The position numbers were made by a program, and so were the translations under genes. Below the pieces are notes generated by a model that saw only the letters and a program-made list of their open reading frames with translations, did not search any database and had not been told where the DNA came from. From assembly GCA_030532185.1 (NCBI GenBank), contig JAUNLO010000002.1, positions 62,001 through 126,000 of the forward strand: a stretch of DNA of 64,000 nt, in the 5' to 3' direction. The stretch is from Eubacteriales bacterium. Lineage in GTDB: Bacteria > Bacillota_A > Clostridia > Saccharofermentanales > DTU023. Below, in pieces: positions 25,190 through 35,245 of this stretch. Within the stretch, counting starts at the first letter, position 1. Every line of letters starts with the position of its first letter.

Positions 25190-27601
25190 TTACTCTACTC
25201 TGAGTTTATCCAAACGCCAAATTTCATCTACATAGTCCTGGATGGTGCGGTCAGAACTAAAGCGACCCGAATTGCAAATATTAATCCAAGATTTCTCTAG
25301 CCAGCTCTCTTGGTCCTGGAAGGCCTCATGGGCCTCAAAACGCCTTTGGCGGTAATCCTTAAAATCGCCTAGGACATAGTAAACGTCCGCCTTTTCCGTA
25401 GGACTACCCTTTAAGAGAGACCGGTAAAGCTCGGCAAACATGCCGGAATTGGCATCATCAAGGCTACCGTCTACCAGGCTATCTACCACTGTTTTCAAGC
25501 CCTCTATATGGTTGTACTGCCACTGAGAATTGTAATAGTCAAGGGTGGCGGGGAAGTCCTTAAGCTTGGTACCAAACATGAAGGCGTTTTCTTCACCGAC
25601 GGCATCGGCAATTTCGAGGTTGGCTCCATCCCAAGTACCTAGGGTGAGTGCCCCGTTCATCATGAATTTCATGTTACCGGTACCGGAGGCCTCCTTGCCT
25701 ACCGTGGAAATCTGTTCAGAAATATTAGAGGCGGGGAAAATTAACTCAGCCTTGGAGACATTATAGTTAGGTATAAAGTGTACCCGCATCAGCTTATTGA
25801 CCTGGGGATCTGAGTTAACCTTCTTGGCCAGCTCATTAATAAATTTGATGATAGCCTTGGCCCGGTAGTAGGAAGGGGCAGATTTGGCCCCGAAGATGTA
25901 GGCAACCGGTGTATCTGATACCTTTTGCCCTGCCTTGACCCGATTGTAGCGGTCCAAAATCTCAAAGGCATTTAGCAGCTGCCTTTTGTATTCGTGGAGG
26001 CGCTTAACTTGGACATCGAAGAGGGCCTGTTCATCTACCTCCATAGCAAAATTCTTATGGAGATAGCTGGCTAACCGCTGCTTGTCCTGGTTTTTTATCT
26101 TCTGGAGCTGGTCCAGAACACTGGCATCCGTCTTATACTTCTCGAGCTTCTTCAACTGGGTCAGGTCTCTTACCCAAGCGTCTGAACCCAAGAGCTCTGT
26201 TAAGAGGTCTGCTAAATCTTGGTTGGAGTTATACAACCAACGCCGGGGGGTAACCCCGTTGGTCTTGTTGGTAAAACGTTGAGGCCAGAGCTTGTAGAAG
26301 GAATGTAAGGTTTGATCTATGAGAATTTGGCTATGGAGTTTGGCTACACCATTTACCTTGAAGGCCGTATAAACCGCAAGGGAGGCCATATGGATTCGGT
26401 TATCGTGTAGCGGGGCCATGGCCTCAATTTCAAAGGACTGTAAGCCTAGTTGGCGGGCTTCCTCCCGGAATTGTTGGTCAATCCGCTGGATAATCTCCAG
26501 TACCCGGGGGAAGAGGAATTGGGCAATAGATATTTCCCATTTTTCCAGGGCTTCCGCCAAGATAGTATGGTTGGTATAGGCAAAGGCTCGCTGGCAAATC
26601 TTCCAGGCCTCCTCCCAGGACAGGCCGTGATTATCCATGAGGAGCCGCATGAGTTCCGGAATAGCGAAGACGGGGTGGGTATCATTCAGTTGGAAGACAT
26701 GGAAGTCCGCAAATTTAGAAAAATCGTCACCGTGATAACGGCGGTATTCCTGGATGACACTCTGCAGAGAGGCGGATACAAAGAAGTACTGCTGGCGGAC
26801 CCGCAGGACCTTGCCATCATAAGAAGAATCATTGGGATAGAGCACCCGGTTGATATCCTGGACACGGTTGCGCTCAATTACGGCGTCATCAAAGCGCTGG
26901 GAGTTAAAAAGATTATAGTCAAACTCCTGGAGGGGTTCAGGCTTCCACAGGCGGAGGACGTTGATATTTTCCGTCCCGAAGCCTGTAATGGGCAGGTCGT
27001 ATGGTACGGCATAGACGTCCAGGTCCTGGTAGGAGACGGTACAGGCCAGTTCTTCTCGGCGGCTAATAAAGGGGTAGTCCCGTTCCATCCAGGAATCCGG
27101 ATACTCCTTCTGGAAGCCATCTTCAAAATCTTGCTTAAACAGGCCATAGCGGTAGAGGATACCATAGCCATTCACCGGATATTCCAGGGTGGTAGCTGAA
27201 TCCAAGAAACAGGCAGCCAAGCGTCCCAGGCCACCATTACCTAAGCCGGGATCAGTCTCTTCTTCTTCAAGTTCTGCCAAGTCATAGCCCAGTTCTGCAC
27301 AGACCTCGCGGGCAGCATCATAGAGGCCTAAATTTAAGAGGTTATTAGTGAGGCTGCGGCCCAGCAAAAATTCTGCCGAGAAGTAGTGGGCTTGGCGGGT
27401 GGCGGCATAGGATTTGCGACTTTTCTCCCAACGGGGGGCAATAATCTCCATGACAGCCTTGGCCAAGCCAATCCAGATTTCTGGCTGCTTGGCCTCGTTT
27501 AGTTCTTTACCATATTCTGCGCGTATATGTGACACAATCGCTTCCCGCAGGAAGGCGACTTGTTCAGCCTTGCTTTTAAGCTTGAGGGGATCTCTTGTCA
27601 T
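25190..27601 (-). CDS. glgP: Glycogen/maltodextrin phosphorylase
   Basis: PLP-dependent enzyme that releases glucose-1-phosphate from alpha-1,4-glucans. About 803 aa, full length. Signature stretches are DPGLGNGGLGRLAACFLDS near residue 115 and the PLP-lysine region EASGTGNMKFMMNGAL near 645. An AGGAG site eight bases before the ATG at 27601 supports that start over the one three codons upstream. It has its own promoter and terminator. With the pullulanase at 33.3 kb it points to glycogen or starch use. Confidence 0.96.
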   Translation of the reverse strand: MTRDPLKLKSKAEQVAFLREAIVSHIRAEYGKELNEAKQPEIWIGLAKAVMEIIAPRWEKSRKSYAATRQAHYFSAEFLLGRSLTNNLLNLGLYDAAREVCAELGYDLAELEEEETDPGLGNGGLGRLAACFLDSATTLEYPVNGYGILYRYGLFKQDFEDGFQKEYPDSWMERDYPFISRREELACTVSYQDLDVYAVPYDLPITGFGTENINVLRLWKPEPLQEFDYNLFNSQRFDDAVIERNRVQDINRVLYPNDSSYDGKVLRVRQQYFFVSASLQSVIQEYRRYHGDDFSKFADFHVFQLNDTHPVFAIPELMRLLMDNHGLSWEEAWKICQRAFAYTNHTILAEALEKWEISIAQFLFPRVLEIIQRIDQQFREEARQLGLQSFEIEAMAPLHDNRIHMASLAVYTAFKVNGVAKLHSQILIDQTLHSFYKLWPQRFTNKTNGVTPRRWLYNSNQDLADLLTELLGSDAWVRDLTQLKKLEKYKTDASVLDQLQKIKNQDKQRLASYLHKNFAMEVDEQALFDVQVKRLHEYKRQLLNAFEILDRYNRVKAGQKVSDTPVAYIFGAKSAPSYYRAKAIIKFINELAKKVNSDPQVNKLMRVHFIPNYNVSKAELIFPASNISEQISTVGKEASGTGNMKFMMNGALTLGTWDGANLEIADAVGEENAFMFGTKLKDFPATLDYYNSQWQYNHIEGLKTVVDSLVDGSLDDANSGMFAELYRSLLKGSPTEKADVYYVLGDFKDYRQRRFEAHEAFQDQESWLEKSWINICNSGRFSSDRTIQDYVDEIWRLDKLRVE

Positions 27602-27633
27602 AGTATGCACTCCTTTATGTGTCTGACAAAAAT

Positions 27634-27663
27634 ATTATAGCTAAGCCCCTTCCCCAGGGTCAA
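27634..27663 (-). promoter_or_regulatory. Promoter of glgP
   Basis: On the minus strand TTGACC (27663-27658) and perfect TATAAT (27639-27634), spacer 18 bp. Leader of about 25-30 nt. Confidence 0.75.
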
Positions 27664-27685
27664 ACTCGTAAAATGCTGTAGACAA

Positions 27686-27712
27686 TTGTCGCCCCTTATC
27701 AGGTCTTGTCGC
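27686..27712. promoter_or_regulatory. Two direct TTGTCGC repeats upstream of glgP
   Basis: TTGTCGC at 27686-27692 and 27706-27712, spaced 20 bp start to start, just upstream of the glgP -35 box and about 60 bp from the divergent A24 gene. The spacing of about two helical turns suits binding of a regulator to one face of the DNA. Confidence 0.35.
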
Positions 27713-27770
27713 AAGGATGGCCTAGTTATGGCTAATTTGGCCTGTACACTAGGGCCAAAGGAGCTTTAGC

Positions 27771-28250
27771 ATGCTGGGACAAACTCTAGATTTTATCTGC
27801 TTAATCCTTCTTTTGGCCCTGGCCTGGGAAGATCTGCGCTACCGCCAAGTCGGCCTAGGCAAAATTCTCGGTTTGGCCCTCCTAGCCTGGTTTAATGGGC
27901 CGCAGCAGTTGGGGGCTAACTGGTCCTGGTTACCTGCCTTGGGCTCTAGCCTGTTCTTCCTATTCCTCCTACTCTTGGTACAGGGTTTAGAGAGATCACG
28001 GGGACGCTTTTACCTGGGAGAGGCTGACCTCCTGGTCCTGGCTGCCCTGGCTCCCCAAGAAGGTTGCTGGTCCTGCCTCTTTATGGCTAGCCTGGCCTCC
28101 GTCTTTTGCCTAATCAGTATGGTCCTCCTGTTTGTACTCAGGCGTAGAATGGCTGGTCACCTCGTTTCATCTCAGAACAAAGGGCAGGACCGCCTGGTCC
28201 TGCCCTTACTGCCTTTTTATTGTTTAGCCTGGCTACTGCAACGTATATAA
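27771..28250 (+). CDS. A24 (type IV prepilin) peptidase-like membrane protein, degenerate GxGD
   Basis: 159-residue polytopic membrane protein with about five hydrophobic segments. The arrangement fits the short, methyltransferase-less prepilin peptidases: first Asp in AWEDLRYRQV (near residue 22) and second Asp in YLGEADLLVLAAL (near 85). The second motif is normally GxGD, here GEAD. No pilin-like genes are in the window. AAAGGAG before the ATG supports the start. It may be an active GxGD-type protease on an unknown substrate or a decayed copy. Confidence 0.7.
   Translation: MLGQTLDFICLILLLALAWEDLRYRQVGLGKILGLALLAWFNGPQQLGANWSWLPALGSSLFFLFLLLLVQGLERSRGRFYLGEADLLVLAALAPQEGCWSCLFMASLASVFCLISMVLLFVLRRRMAGHLVSSQNKGQDRLVLPLLPFYCLAWLLQRI
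28181..28206 (+). other. Strong hairpin inside the 3' end of the A24 gene
   Basis: 11-bp perfect stem AGGGCAGGACC / GGTCCTGCCCT with a GCCT loop lies within the coding sequence, with TTTTT seven nt further on. It could act as an early terminator or protect the mRNA. Confidence 0.5.
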
Positions 28251-28301
28251 AGCTCGAAATTTGCCAGACCAGGCTCTCCTAGTCGTCTAGCCATAAAACT
28301 G

Positions 28302-29513
28302 CTACAGGCCGAGGGGATCTGCTAGCTCTTGGTCTTCCTGGGCCCCAAACTCCGGTGCCTCTTGACCTTCATCGGCATACCACTGGGAAGAGTAATAGGC
28401 GATGTTAGCCTCGTGCTCCGCTAAAGTAGTAGCAAATACGTTATCTCCTTCACCGGTGGCGCAGAAATAGAGGTAACTATCTGCACCCGGCCAGGAGTCA
28501 TTGTTGGCCGGCCAGAGGACGCCCTCAATAGCCAAGGTACCTGGGTTATTGATGGGTCCGGGAGGCAAGCCCGCAAAACTGTAGGTGTTGTAAGGGTTGG
28601 CCCGATATTTGACTAAGTCGGAGCTTAAAGCCCAGGGTATTGGATCCAGGCCCTCCTCTCCCCGCAGGTAGTTAATGGTAGCACAGGATTCCATGGGCAT
28701 CTGCTGGACATAGCGGTTGAGGAAAACCTTGCCTATCTTGGACATCTCCTCAATATTACCTTCCTTTTGCACAATGGAGGCCATATTCATAACTTCGTCC
28801 AAGCTCATACCCATACTGGAAGCCTTGGCCTCGTACTGGCCAGCCTGCAACTTTTGCTCCGTATTATCCAAAAATACTCTGAGGATGGAAACTTCATCCA
28901 GGTTGGGGTCTAGCCAGTAGGTGTCCGGCCAGAGATAACCTTGCAGGATCCACTCACGACTGGAAGAAGCGGAGAGCTTGCGTACAAAGTCATAGTCCAA
29001 AAATTCGGTGGGATTACGCACCAGGTTGTCCATGCGTTGAATATCGATATTCAGTCCCATGTCGACCATCTTCTGCCGCATTTCCAGGTAGGTCTCCCCT
29101 TCTACAAAGGTAATTTTAAGCGGCTTAGGTTGGCGGGTCAGGGCGAACATAATGGCATCGTAGGACATACCCTTTAAAAGGTAGTGGGTGCCCGCCTGGT
29201 AGTTACCGTTGTAGCCATTAAATTTCGACATGATTTTGAAAATCAAGGGATTTGAGATAAAGCCCGCCTCTTCGAGAATGGCCGTTATATCATCAATATC
29301 CGAGGAGCGGGGGATGAAAATAGGAATGGCCCCGGGTGTATCTTCAGTTACCAGGTTGCCATCCTTGGCCTCGGCCTCCTCCGCCATTTTGCGGTAGTCT
29401 TCATCTTGAGACCGCACATAATTATAGCCAAATAAAAAGGCGGAAAAGAGGACGAGCACGAGCCCGGCGATGACCAGTAGTACGATTAGGGTCTTACTAA
29501 TTTTGCCTGCCAC
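28302..29513 (-). CDS. mltG: Endolytic transglycosylase MltG
   Basis: Membrane-bound enzyme that cuts nascent peptidoglycan strands and sets glycan length. One N-terminal transmembrane segment (about residues 8-30), then a LysM-like region and the YceG domain. The catalytic Glu lies in ASIVQKEG near residue 255; other family motifs are LQGYLWPDTYWLDP and SFAGLPPGPINNPG. 403 aa, normal. Last gene of the unit rpmF-der-typA-mltG, 34 nt after typA. Confidence 0.95.
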   Translation of the reverse strand: MAGKISKTLIVLLVIAGLVLVLFSAFLFGYNYVRSQDEDYRKMAEEAEAKDGNLVTEDTPGAIPIFIPRSSDIDDITAILEEAGFISNPLIFKIMSKFNGYNGNYQAGTHYLLKGMSYDAIMFALTRQPKPLKITFVEGETYLEMRQKMVDMGLNIDIQRMDNLVRNPTEFLDYDFVRKLSASSSREWILQGYLWPDTYWLDPNLDEVSILRVFLDNTEQKLQAGQYEAKASSMGMSLDEVMNMASIVQKEGNIEEMSKIGKVFLNRYVQQMPMESCATINYLRGEEGLDPIPWALSSDLVKYRANPYNTYSFAGLPPGPINNPGTLAIEGVLWPANNDSWPGADSYLYFCATGEGDNVFATTLAEHEANIAYYSSQWYADEGQEAPEFGAQEDQELADPLGL

Positions 29514-29547
29514 GAATAACTCCTTAGTTTCTTAGAGCTCCTCTAAT

Positions 29548-31386
29548 TTATTTCTTGGAGCCGGCCTTGAGTCTCTGCTTGGCATCCAGAATTTTCTTGC
29601 GCAAACGGAGGCTCCGGGGTGTCAGTTCAATCATCTCCTCATCTGAAATAAATTCCATGCTCTGCTCCAGGCTCATCACCAGGGGAGGTGAAAGTCGCAA
29701 GGCATCATCGGAGCCTGCAGCCCGCATATTAGTCAACTGTTTTTTCTTGCAAACATTAACTTGGACATCCTCTGTCTGCATGGTAGTACCGATAATCATG
29801 CCTTCATAAACAGCAGTGCCTGGCCCAATAAAGAGTTCTCCCCGTTCTTGGGCATTATGGAGGCCATACTGGGTCGCCTCACCATCTTCAAAGGCTACGA
29901 TAACCCCATGATTTCTACCCACACTTTCACCCTTGACGGGGATATAGCCATCGAGGACCGAAGACATGAGGCCGTTACCCCGGGTATCGTTCATAAACTG
30001 GGAACGATAACCTATCAGCTGGCGGGAGGGAATACGGAATTCTAAACGGACTGAAGACTTAAAAGGAGGATGCATGGCCAGCATCTCCGCCTTACGACGG
30101 CCCAAGCCTTCAATGACGGCTCCGGCAAATTCTTCGGCTACAGACACAGTGAGGAGTTCTTGAGGTTCCATGAGAACTCCGTCGATTTCCTTTTGTAGGA
30201 TATAAGGACGTGAGACCTGGAATTCATAACCTTCTCGCCGCATGTTTTCAATGAGGATAGAAATATGCAGCTCGCCCCGTCCCTTGACAATAAAGCTGTC
30301 TTCCCGGTCCGTATACTCCAGCCGCATGGCCACATTACGCAGCATTTCTTTTTCTAAGCGGTCCCGCAGATGGCGAGAAGTGACATAGTCCCCTTCCCTG
30401 CCAGCAAAGGGGCTATCGTTAACTTGGAAGACCATGGCAATGGTAGGTTCTTCAATTTCGACAAAATCCAGGGCCTCCAAGTGGTCAGGGTCGCAAATGG
30501 TATCCCCAATTTGTACGTCTTCTATACCACCCAAGCAGACAATCTCTCCACTGCCGGCCTCTGGCACAGCCTTACGTCCCAGCCCTTGAAAGACAAAGAC
30601 CTTGCTAATTTTTTCCGAGTGGATCTTGCCATCTGCAGCGGAAATCAGACTGACCTGGTCCCCTATCTTAAGACTGCCCCGCTGAATACGGCCCGTGGCC
30701 AAACGGCCTAGATAGTTATCATAGTCAATATTGGAGACCAGCATCTGCAGGGGGGCAGTATCGTCGCCCCCTGCCTCCGGAATGGTCTCTACAATCGTAT
30801 CCAAGATAGGCCGCATGTCTGCATTATCTAAAACTGACTCATCTAGGCTCTCGGGAAGTTCGCGGAAGGAGACGGCTCTTTTGGCTGAAGCATAGAGAAT
30901 GGGGAACTCAATCTGCTCGTCGGTAGCTCCCAAGTCCATGTAAAGCTCCAGCACCATATCGGCTACTTCTTGCGGTCTAGCATCGGGCCGGTCAATCTTA
31001 TTTATGATGACGATGGTTTGCAGGTTCATGGCCAGGGCCTTAGCTAAAACAAAGCGGGTCTGGGGCATGGGTCCATCAAAGGCATCTACCAGCAAGAGGA
31101 CCCCATCTACCATTTTGAGCACTCTTTCTACTTCGCCCGAAAAGTCGGCGTGTCCCGGAGTGTCTACAATGTTAATGCGGGTATCCAGGTATTCAATAGC
31201 CGTGTTTTTCGCCAGGATGGTAATCCCTCTTTCCCGCTCAATGGCATCCGAGTCCATAACCTGACTGGGCAGGACCTCATCGGCTCGAAAAAGGCCGGAG
31301 GATTTGAGCAAACCGTCTACCAGAGTGGTTTTACCGTGGTCAACGTGGGCGACAATAGCTATATTCCTGAGTTTCTGCTTATTCAT
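29548..31386 (-). CDS. typA: Ribosome-associated translational GTPase TypA/BipA
   Basis: GTPase of the elongation-factor family that binds ribosomes and helps 50S assembly or stress translation. G motifs: [18 protein letters not shown] and NKID. The C-terminal region has the BipA-specific part ([15 protein letters not shown]). 612 aa, full length. It starts 2 nt after the der stop, so the two GTPase genes are closely coupled. Confidence 0.97.
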   Translation of the reverse strand: MNKQKLRNIAIVAHVDHGKTTLVDGLLKSSGLFRADEVLPSQVMDSDAIERERGITILAKNTAIEYLDTRINIVDTPGHADFSGEVERVLKMVDGVLLLVDAFDGPMPQTRFVLAKALAMNLQTIVIINKIDRPDARPQEVADMVLELYMDLGATDEQIEFPILYASAKRAVSFRELPESLDESVLDNADMRPILDTIVETIPEAGGDDTAPLQMLVSNIDYDNYLGRLATGRIQRGSLKIGDQVSLISAADGKIHSEKISKVFVFQGLGRKAVPEAGSGEIVCLGGIEDVQIGDTICDPDHLEALDFVEIEEPTIAMVFQVNDSPFAGREGDYVTSRHLRDRLEKEMLRNVAMRLEYTDREDSFIVKGRGELHISILIENMRREGYEFQVSRPYILQKEIDGVLMEPQELLTVSVAEEFAGAVIEGLGRRKAEMLAMHPPFKSSVRLEFRIPSRQLIGYRSQFMNDTRGNGLMSSVLDGYIPVKGESVGRNHGVIVAFEDGEATQYGLHNAQERGELFIGPGTAVYEGMIIGTTMQTEDVQVNVCKKKQLTNMRAAGSDDALRLSPPLVMSLEQSMEFISDEEMIELTPRSLRLRKKILDAKQRLKAGSKK

Positions 31387-31388
31387 GC

Positions 31389-32768
31389 TTAGTATTCCTG
31401 ACTTTCCTGCGACCTAGCTGGGGTCTTCCTATCTATTTTAAGGTAATCATCACGTTTCCGCTCGCGCCAAGACAAGAAAATAGGCGATCCGCGGAAACCG
31501 AAGGCCTCACGCAAGCGATTTTCCAGATAGCGTTCGTAGGAAAAATGTAAGAGTTTTTTATCATTGATAAAGAAAATAAAGTGGGGAGGCTGCGTAGAAA
31601 CCTGACTCCCGTAGTAAATTTTCAGAGCCCGCCCCTTATCGCTAGGTGGCCGGTGCATAGATAAGGCTTCGGCCAGGACTTCATTGACCACGGCCGTAGA
31701 CAAGCGCTTGGAGTTTTCCTCGTATATCTCTACGATGGCCTGGTAGAGGCCCTCTACCCTTTGCCCGGTCACGGCAGAAATGGCGGTCATCTCTGCATAG
31801 GGCATAAAGGCAAAGCGCAGCTTGATTTGGTCCTGCCAGGCCTGAAATTTTTGGTCACGGCCTTCTAGGAGATCCCACTTATTGACCACAAAGAGGGAAG
31901 CCTTACCTGCATTATGGGCTAGACCCGCAATTTTGGTGTCTTGCTCAGAAATTTCATCCGTGGCATCCAGGAGAATCAGACAGACATCTGCCCTTTCCAC
32001 AGCAGCCTGGGTTCTGAGGATACTATACTTTTCAATAGCTTCCTTGACCTTGGACTTACGCCGCAAACCTGCTGTGTCGATAAAACGGAAGGACCCATAG
32101 GCATTATCGATATTGACATCCAGGGAGTCTCGGGTCGTGCCCGGTATATCTGAAACAATGGCCCGGTCTTCTGCTAGGAGATTGTTGAGCAGGGAGGATT
32201 TACCCACATTGGGCTTGCCAATAATGGCTACGGAGATGCGCTGGTCCTCTTCTTCTGTAGCTTGGGCCTCCGGGGCCTCAGCTAGAAGAGCAGAAACCAT
32301 CTCTCCCAAGCCCAATCTGTGCACCGCAGACACGCAGTAGGGTTCGCCCAAGCCCAGCTCATAAAACTCATAGGCTTCAGGGGGCATGGCACCTACCTGG
32401 TCCGCCTTGTTCAGAGCTAAAATGATAGGTTTATCAGATTTACGTAGGTAGGAGGCAATTTCCCTATCCTGGTGGGTCAGACCCTCCTTGAGGTCACAGA
32501 GGAAAAGAATGACATCTGCGGCTTCCAGGGCAAAACCCACCTGCCGCGCCATCTGCTGGTGGATAGGATCCAGTGAACCCGGCTCTAGACCGCCTGTGTC
32601 TATCAAAATAAATTCCCGGCCGAACCATTCAGGCTCTGCATAAATACGGTCCCGGGTAACTCCAGGGCTATCGTGCACAATAGAGATGCGGCTGCCGGCC
32701 AGGGCATTAAAGATACTGGACTTGCCTACATTGGGACGGCCGACTAGGGCAATAACGGGTTTGGACAT
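31389..32768 (-). CDS. der: Ribosome-assembly GTPase Der (EngA)
   Basis: Tandem-GTPase protein needed for 50S subunit assembly. Two G domains are seen: GRPNVGKSS near residue 9 and GKPNVGKSS near 185, each with DTAG/DTGG and NKxD motifs, then a KH-like C-terminal domain. 459 aa, normal. The ribosome site lies right after the rpmF terminator. Confidence 0.97.
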   Translation of the reverse strand: MSKPVIALVGRPNVGKSSIFNALAGSRISIVHDSPGVTRDRIYAEPEWFGREFILIDTGGLEPGSLDPIHQQMARQVGFALEAADVILFLCDLKEGLTHQDREIASYLRKSDKPIILALNKADQVGAMPPEAYEFYELGLGEPYCVSAVHRLGLGEMVSALLAEAPEAQATEEEDQRISVAIIGKPNVGKSSLLNNLLAEDRAIVSDIPGTTRDSLDVNIDNAYGSFRFIDTAGLRRKSKVKEAIEKYSILRTQAAVERADVCLILLDATDEISEQDTKIAGLAHNAGKASLFVVNKWDLLEGRDQKFQAWQDQIKLRFAFMPYAEMTAISAVTGQRVEGLYQAIVEIYEENSKRLSTAVVNEVLAEALSMHRPPSDKGRALKIYYGSQVSTQPPHFIFFINDKKLLHFSYERYLENRLREAFGFRGSPIFLSWRERKRDDYLKIDRKTPARSQESQEY

Positions 32769-32784
32769 GCTTTACCTCTTAACA

Positions 32785-32817
32785 GAAAAAAGCAGCCGGA
32801 CAAGATGCCCCGCTGCT
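32785..32817 (-). terminator. Terminator between rpmF and der
   Basis: On the minus strand AGCAGC / GCTGCT arms with further GGGCA/TGTCC pairing inside, followed by T6. It lies between rpmF and the der ribosome site, so it would limit readthrough from the strong rpmF promoter into der. Confidence 0.8.
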
Positions 32818-32844
32818 CATGCTCACGTAAAAAGACCTGGAGGC

Positions 32845-33030
32845 CTAGGCCTCTTTGTCAATGGCTACGACTTCTCTTCCCTTGTAGTAACCACAGTTTT
32901 TGCAGACTACGTGGGGGAGTTTAAGCTCGTGGCATTGAGGGCATTCGGAAAGATTAACTTGACTAAGTTTTTCCTGGGCACGAGACATCCGAGATCTGCG
33001 TTTGGACCATTTTCTCTTAGGTACTGCCAT
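32845..33030 (-). CDS. rpmF: 50S ribosomal protein L32
   Basis: Zinc-ribbon form of L32, 61 aa. N-terminus MAVPKRKWSKRRSRMSRA is the family signature; two CxxC pairs (CPQC and CKNC) bind zinc. Strong GGGAGG before the ATG and a strong promoter upstream. Confidence 0.97.
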   Translation of the reverse strand: MAVPKRKWSKRRSRMSRAQEKLSQVNLSECPQCHELKLPHVVCKNCGYYKGREVVAIDKEA

Positions 33031-33121
33031 GTTTCTGCCTCCCTTTATCTAAATATGCTTGTCAGCACTTCGCTTATACAGCGGCTCTAAAAATCAGAGT
33101 TTCTCTAAAACAGCATTAGTG

Positions 33122-33150
33122 ATTATCTCATGCTAGTTCTTGCCTGTCAA
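33122..33150 (-). promoter_or_regulatory. Promoter of rpmF
   Basis: On the minus strand perfect TTGACA (33150-33145) and GATAAT (33127-33122), spacer 17 bp. The leader is about 85 nt long. Confidence 0.85.
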
Positions 33151-33215
33151 GGCCTAAATTTATTTTAGCTCTGAATAGCATGAAGAGAAGGTCCGCAAGC
33201 CTCTTCCGGCTGAGG

Positions 33216-33221
33216 TATAAT
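33216..33221 (+). promoter_or_regulatory. Possible -10 box of pulA
   Basis: TATAAT about 50 nt before the pullulanase ATG, without a recognisable -35. It may need an activator. Confidence 0.4.
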
Positions 33222-33271
33222 TTAGCTAGCAAGTCATAACCAGCTCATGATGAGAAATCTAGGAGTCTTAC

Positions 33272-35176
33272 ATGAACCATTTAGCTTCTCTCCATACCCC
33301 GGAGTTTAATAAAAAATATTACTATGATGGCCCTTTAGGGGCCTTTTATAGCCCGCAGGAAAGTCAGTTTCGTCTCTGGGCACCCACGGCTGTGCGGGTC
33401 CAGTTGAGCCTGGGCAAAGGGCAAAAATTGCTCCTGGACCTGGCCTCTTCTGCTCAGCACCCTGGCCTCTGGACCTTAGATTTGCAGGGTGATTTTGCCC
33501 TGCAAGATTATAGCTACCTGCTGACCTTTCCCGACGGGAGGGTCCAAGAGGCGGCCGATCCCTATGCTGTAGCTACACGGGCCAATGGCCGGCCTGCAGT
33601 GCTACTTGACCCCTCTCTTTACTACCCCGTCGGGTGGCGTGAGGAGCGGAGCCCCAGTTATGTACCCCAAGGCGATATTGCCATCTATGAAATTCACATC
33701 CGCGATCTCACAATTGGACCGGACAACGGAATCTACCATAAGGGCAAATTCTTAGGCCTGACTGAGCCGGATACCCATACTTCCAGCGGTCAACCCTCTG
33801 GTTTGGCTTATTTGCAGTCCCTAGGGGTGAGTCATATTCAGATTATGCCCTGCTTCGATTTCGCTACCGTGGATGAGGCAGGAAACTTAAGTTTTAATGC
33901 CCAATACAATTGGGGCTACGATCCGCAAAACTACAATGTGCTAGAAGGTTCCTACTCCAGCCAGCCCCAGGACCCCACCAGTAGAATTATAGAATTCAAG
34001 AGCTTGGTGCAAACTTTACACAAGGCGGGCTTTAAGGTAATCATGGACGTGGTTTACAATCACGTCTACGATTTGGCCCTGTCTCCCCTCCAGCAAGCTG
34101 TCCCGGGCTACTATTTCCGTTTACAGCAAGATGGTAATCCTTGCAATGGTACGGGTTGTGGGAATGAAACTGCTTCGGAGCAGACTATGTTCCGTAAATA
34201 TATGGTGGATTCCCTGACTTACTGGGCCAGCCACTACCAGATAGACGGCTTCCGCTTTGACCTTATGGGCATCCATGACGTACCTACCATGCAGGCCATC
34301 CGCCAAGCCCTAGATGCGATCGATCCCGGTATTATAATTCTGGGTGAAGGTTGGCAGATGGGGGCGCATCCTGCAGGGCAACTAGCGGCTGACCAAAGGC
34401 AGGCCCAAGAGCTACCGGGCATCCGTTTTTTCAATGATCAATTCCGGGATGCCCTAAGGGGGTCCAACTTTGGTCAAGGAGCCCCTGGCTTCCTCAGTGG
34501 CGATACTAGCCTAGAGAAGACTTGGCAGGTTTACAAAAATATTCAGGGGCAGCCTGACCATGGCTACTATTTGGACGCCAGCCAATCAGTGATTTACTCA
34601 GAGTGCCATGATAATGCCACCCTCTTCGATAAAATTCGTCAAACTTTGGGTGATATTAGCAGAGAAGAATCCACCAAGCGTCAGGCCTTGGCCTTGTCCA
34701 TCCAGGCCTTATCCTTCGGGACCCTCTTCTTCCATGCCGGCCAGGAATTTATGCGGACCAAGCGTGGTTTGGACAACACCTATAATGCGCCGGATGAAAT
34801 CAATATGTTAGATTACGAGCAGGCTGCCCTATATCCGGACCTGGGTCGGCTTTTCCGCCACCTCTTAGCCCTACGCCGTCGCTTGAGTATTTTCTCCTTA
34901 ACCTCTTACGAGGAAATTCAGGCCAGTCTGGAAACTTATGAAATTGCCGAGGGGCACATTGCCTATCTACTCCACTCGGAGGGACAAACTTATCTTATTG
35001 CCCACAATGCCCAAACTGAAGCCTGGCAGCTAAACTTACCTGCGGGTAGCTGGCAGCCCTGCTTGGCCCAATGGCAGCTGCCAAATAATGCCGCTGAAAT
35101 CTTTCCCCTAGTCCAGAGCTCTATCTCTCTAGAGCCCTTAGAAAGTGTGGTTCTCCAAGTGGTCGCTCCGGCCTAG
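33272..35176 (+). CDS. pulA: Type I pullulanase
   Basis: Cytoplasmic GH13 debranching enzyme that cuts alpha-1,6 links in glycogen or pullulan; no signal peptide. An N-terminal CBM48-like domain (YYYDGPLGAFYSPQ, FRLWAPTA) precedes the (beta/alpha)8 barrel. Catalytic motifs are VVYNHVYD, the nucleophile in GFRFDLMG near residue 330, the acid/base Glu in ILGEGW near 357, and SECHDNATLFD. 634 aa, normal. Works logically with glgP, which stalls at branch points. Confidence 0.95.
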   Translation: MNHLASLHTPEFNKKYYYDGPLGAFYSPQESQFRLWAPTAVRVQLSLGKGQKLLLDLASSAQHPGLWTLDLQGDFALQDYSYLLTFPDGRVQEAADPYAVATRANGRPAVLLDPSLYYPVGWREERSPSYVPQGDIAIYEIHIRDLTIGPDNGIYHKGKFLGLTEPDTHTSSGQPSGLAYLQSLGVSHIQIMPCFDFATVDEAGNLSFNAQYNWGYDPQNYNVLEGSYSSQPQDPTSRIIEFKSLVQTLHKAGFKVIMDVVYNHVYDLALSPLQQAVPGYYFRLQQDGNPCNGTGCGNETASEQTMFRKYMVDSLTYWASHYQIDGFRFDLMGIHDVPTMQAIRQALDAIDPGIIILGEGWQMGAHPAGQLAADQRQAQELPGIRFFNDQFRDALRGSNFGQGAPGFLSGDTSLEKTWQVYKNIQGQPDHGYYLDASQSVIYSECHDNATLFDKIRQTLGDISREESTKRQALALSIQALSFGTLFFHAGQEFMRTKRGLDNTYNAPDEINMLDYEQAALYPDLGRLFRHLLALRRRLSIFSLTSYEEIQASLETYEIAEGHIAYLLHSEGQTYLIAHNAQTEAWQLNLPAGSWQPCLAQWQLPNNAAEIFPLVQSSISLEPLESVVLQVVAPA

Positions 35177-35245
35177 ACCACAAACCCATATGTTAGAATG
35201 TGCTTCAGGACATGATTAAAACAAAGGGAGGAAGTAAGGCTGGGC

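Noticed and set aside
26450..27199. 249-codon open frame on the plus strand opposite glgP
   Set aside because: It is an antisense shadow of a strongly conserved gene, has no ribosome site and resembles no protein.
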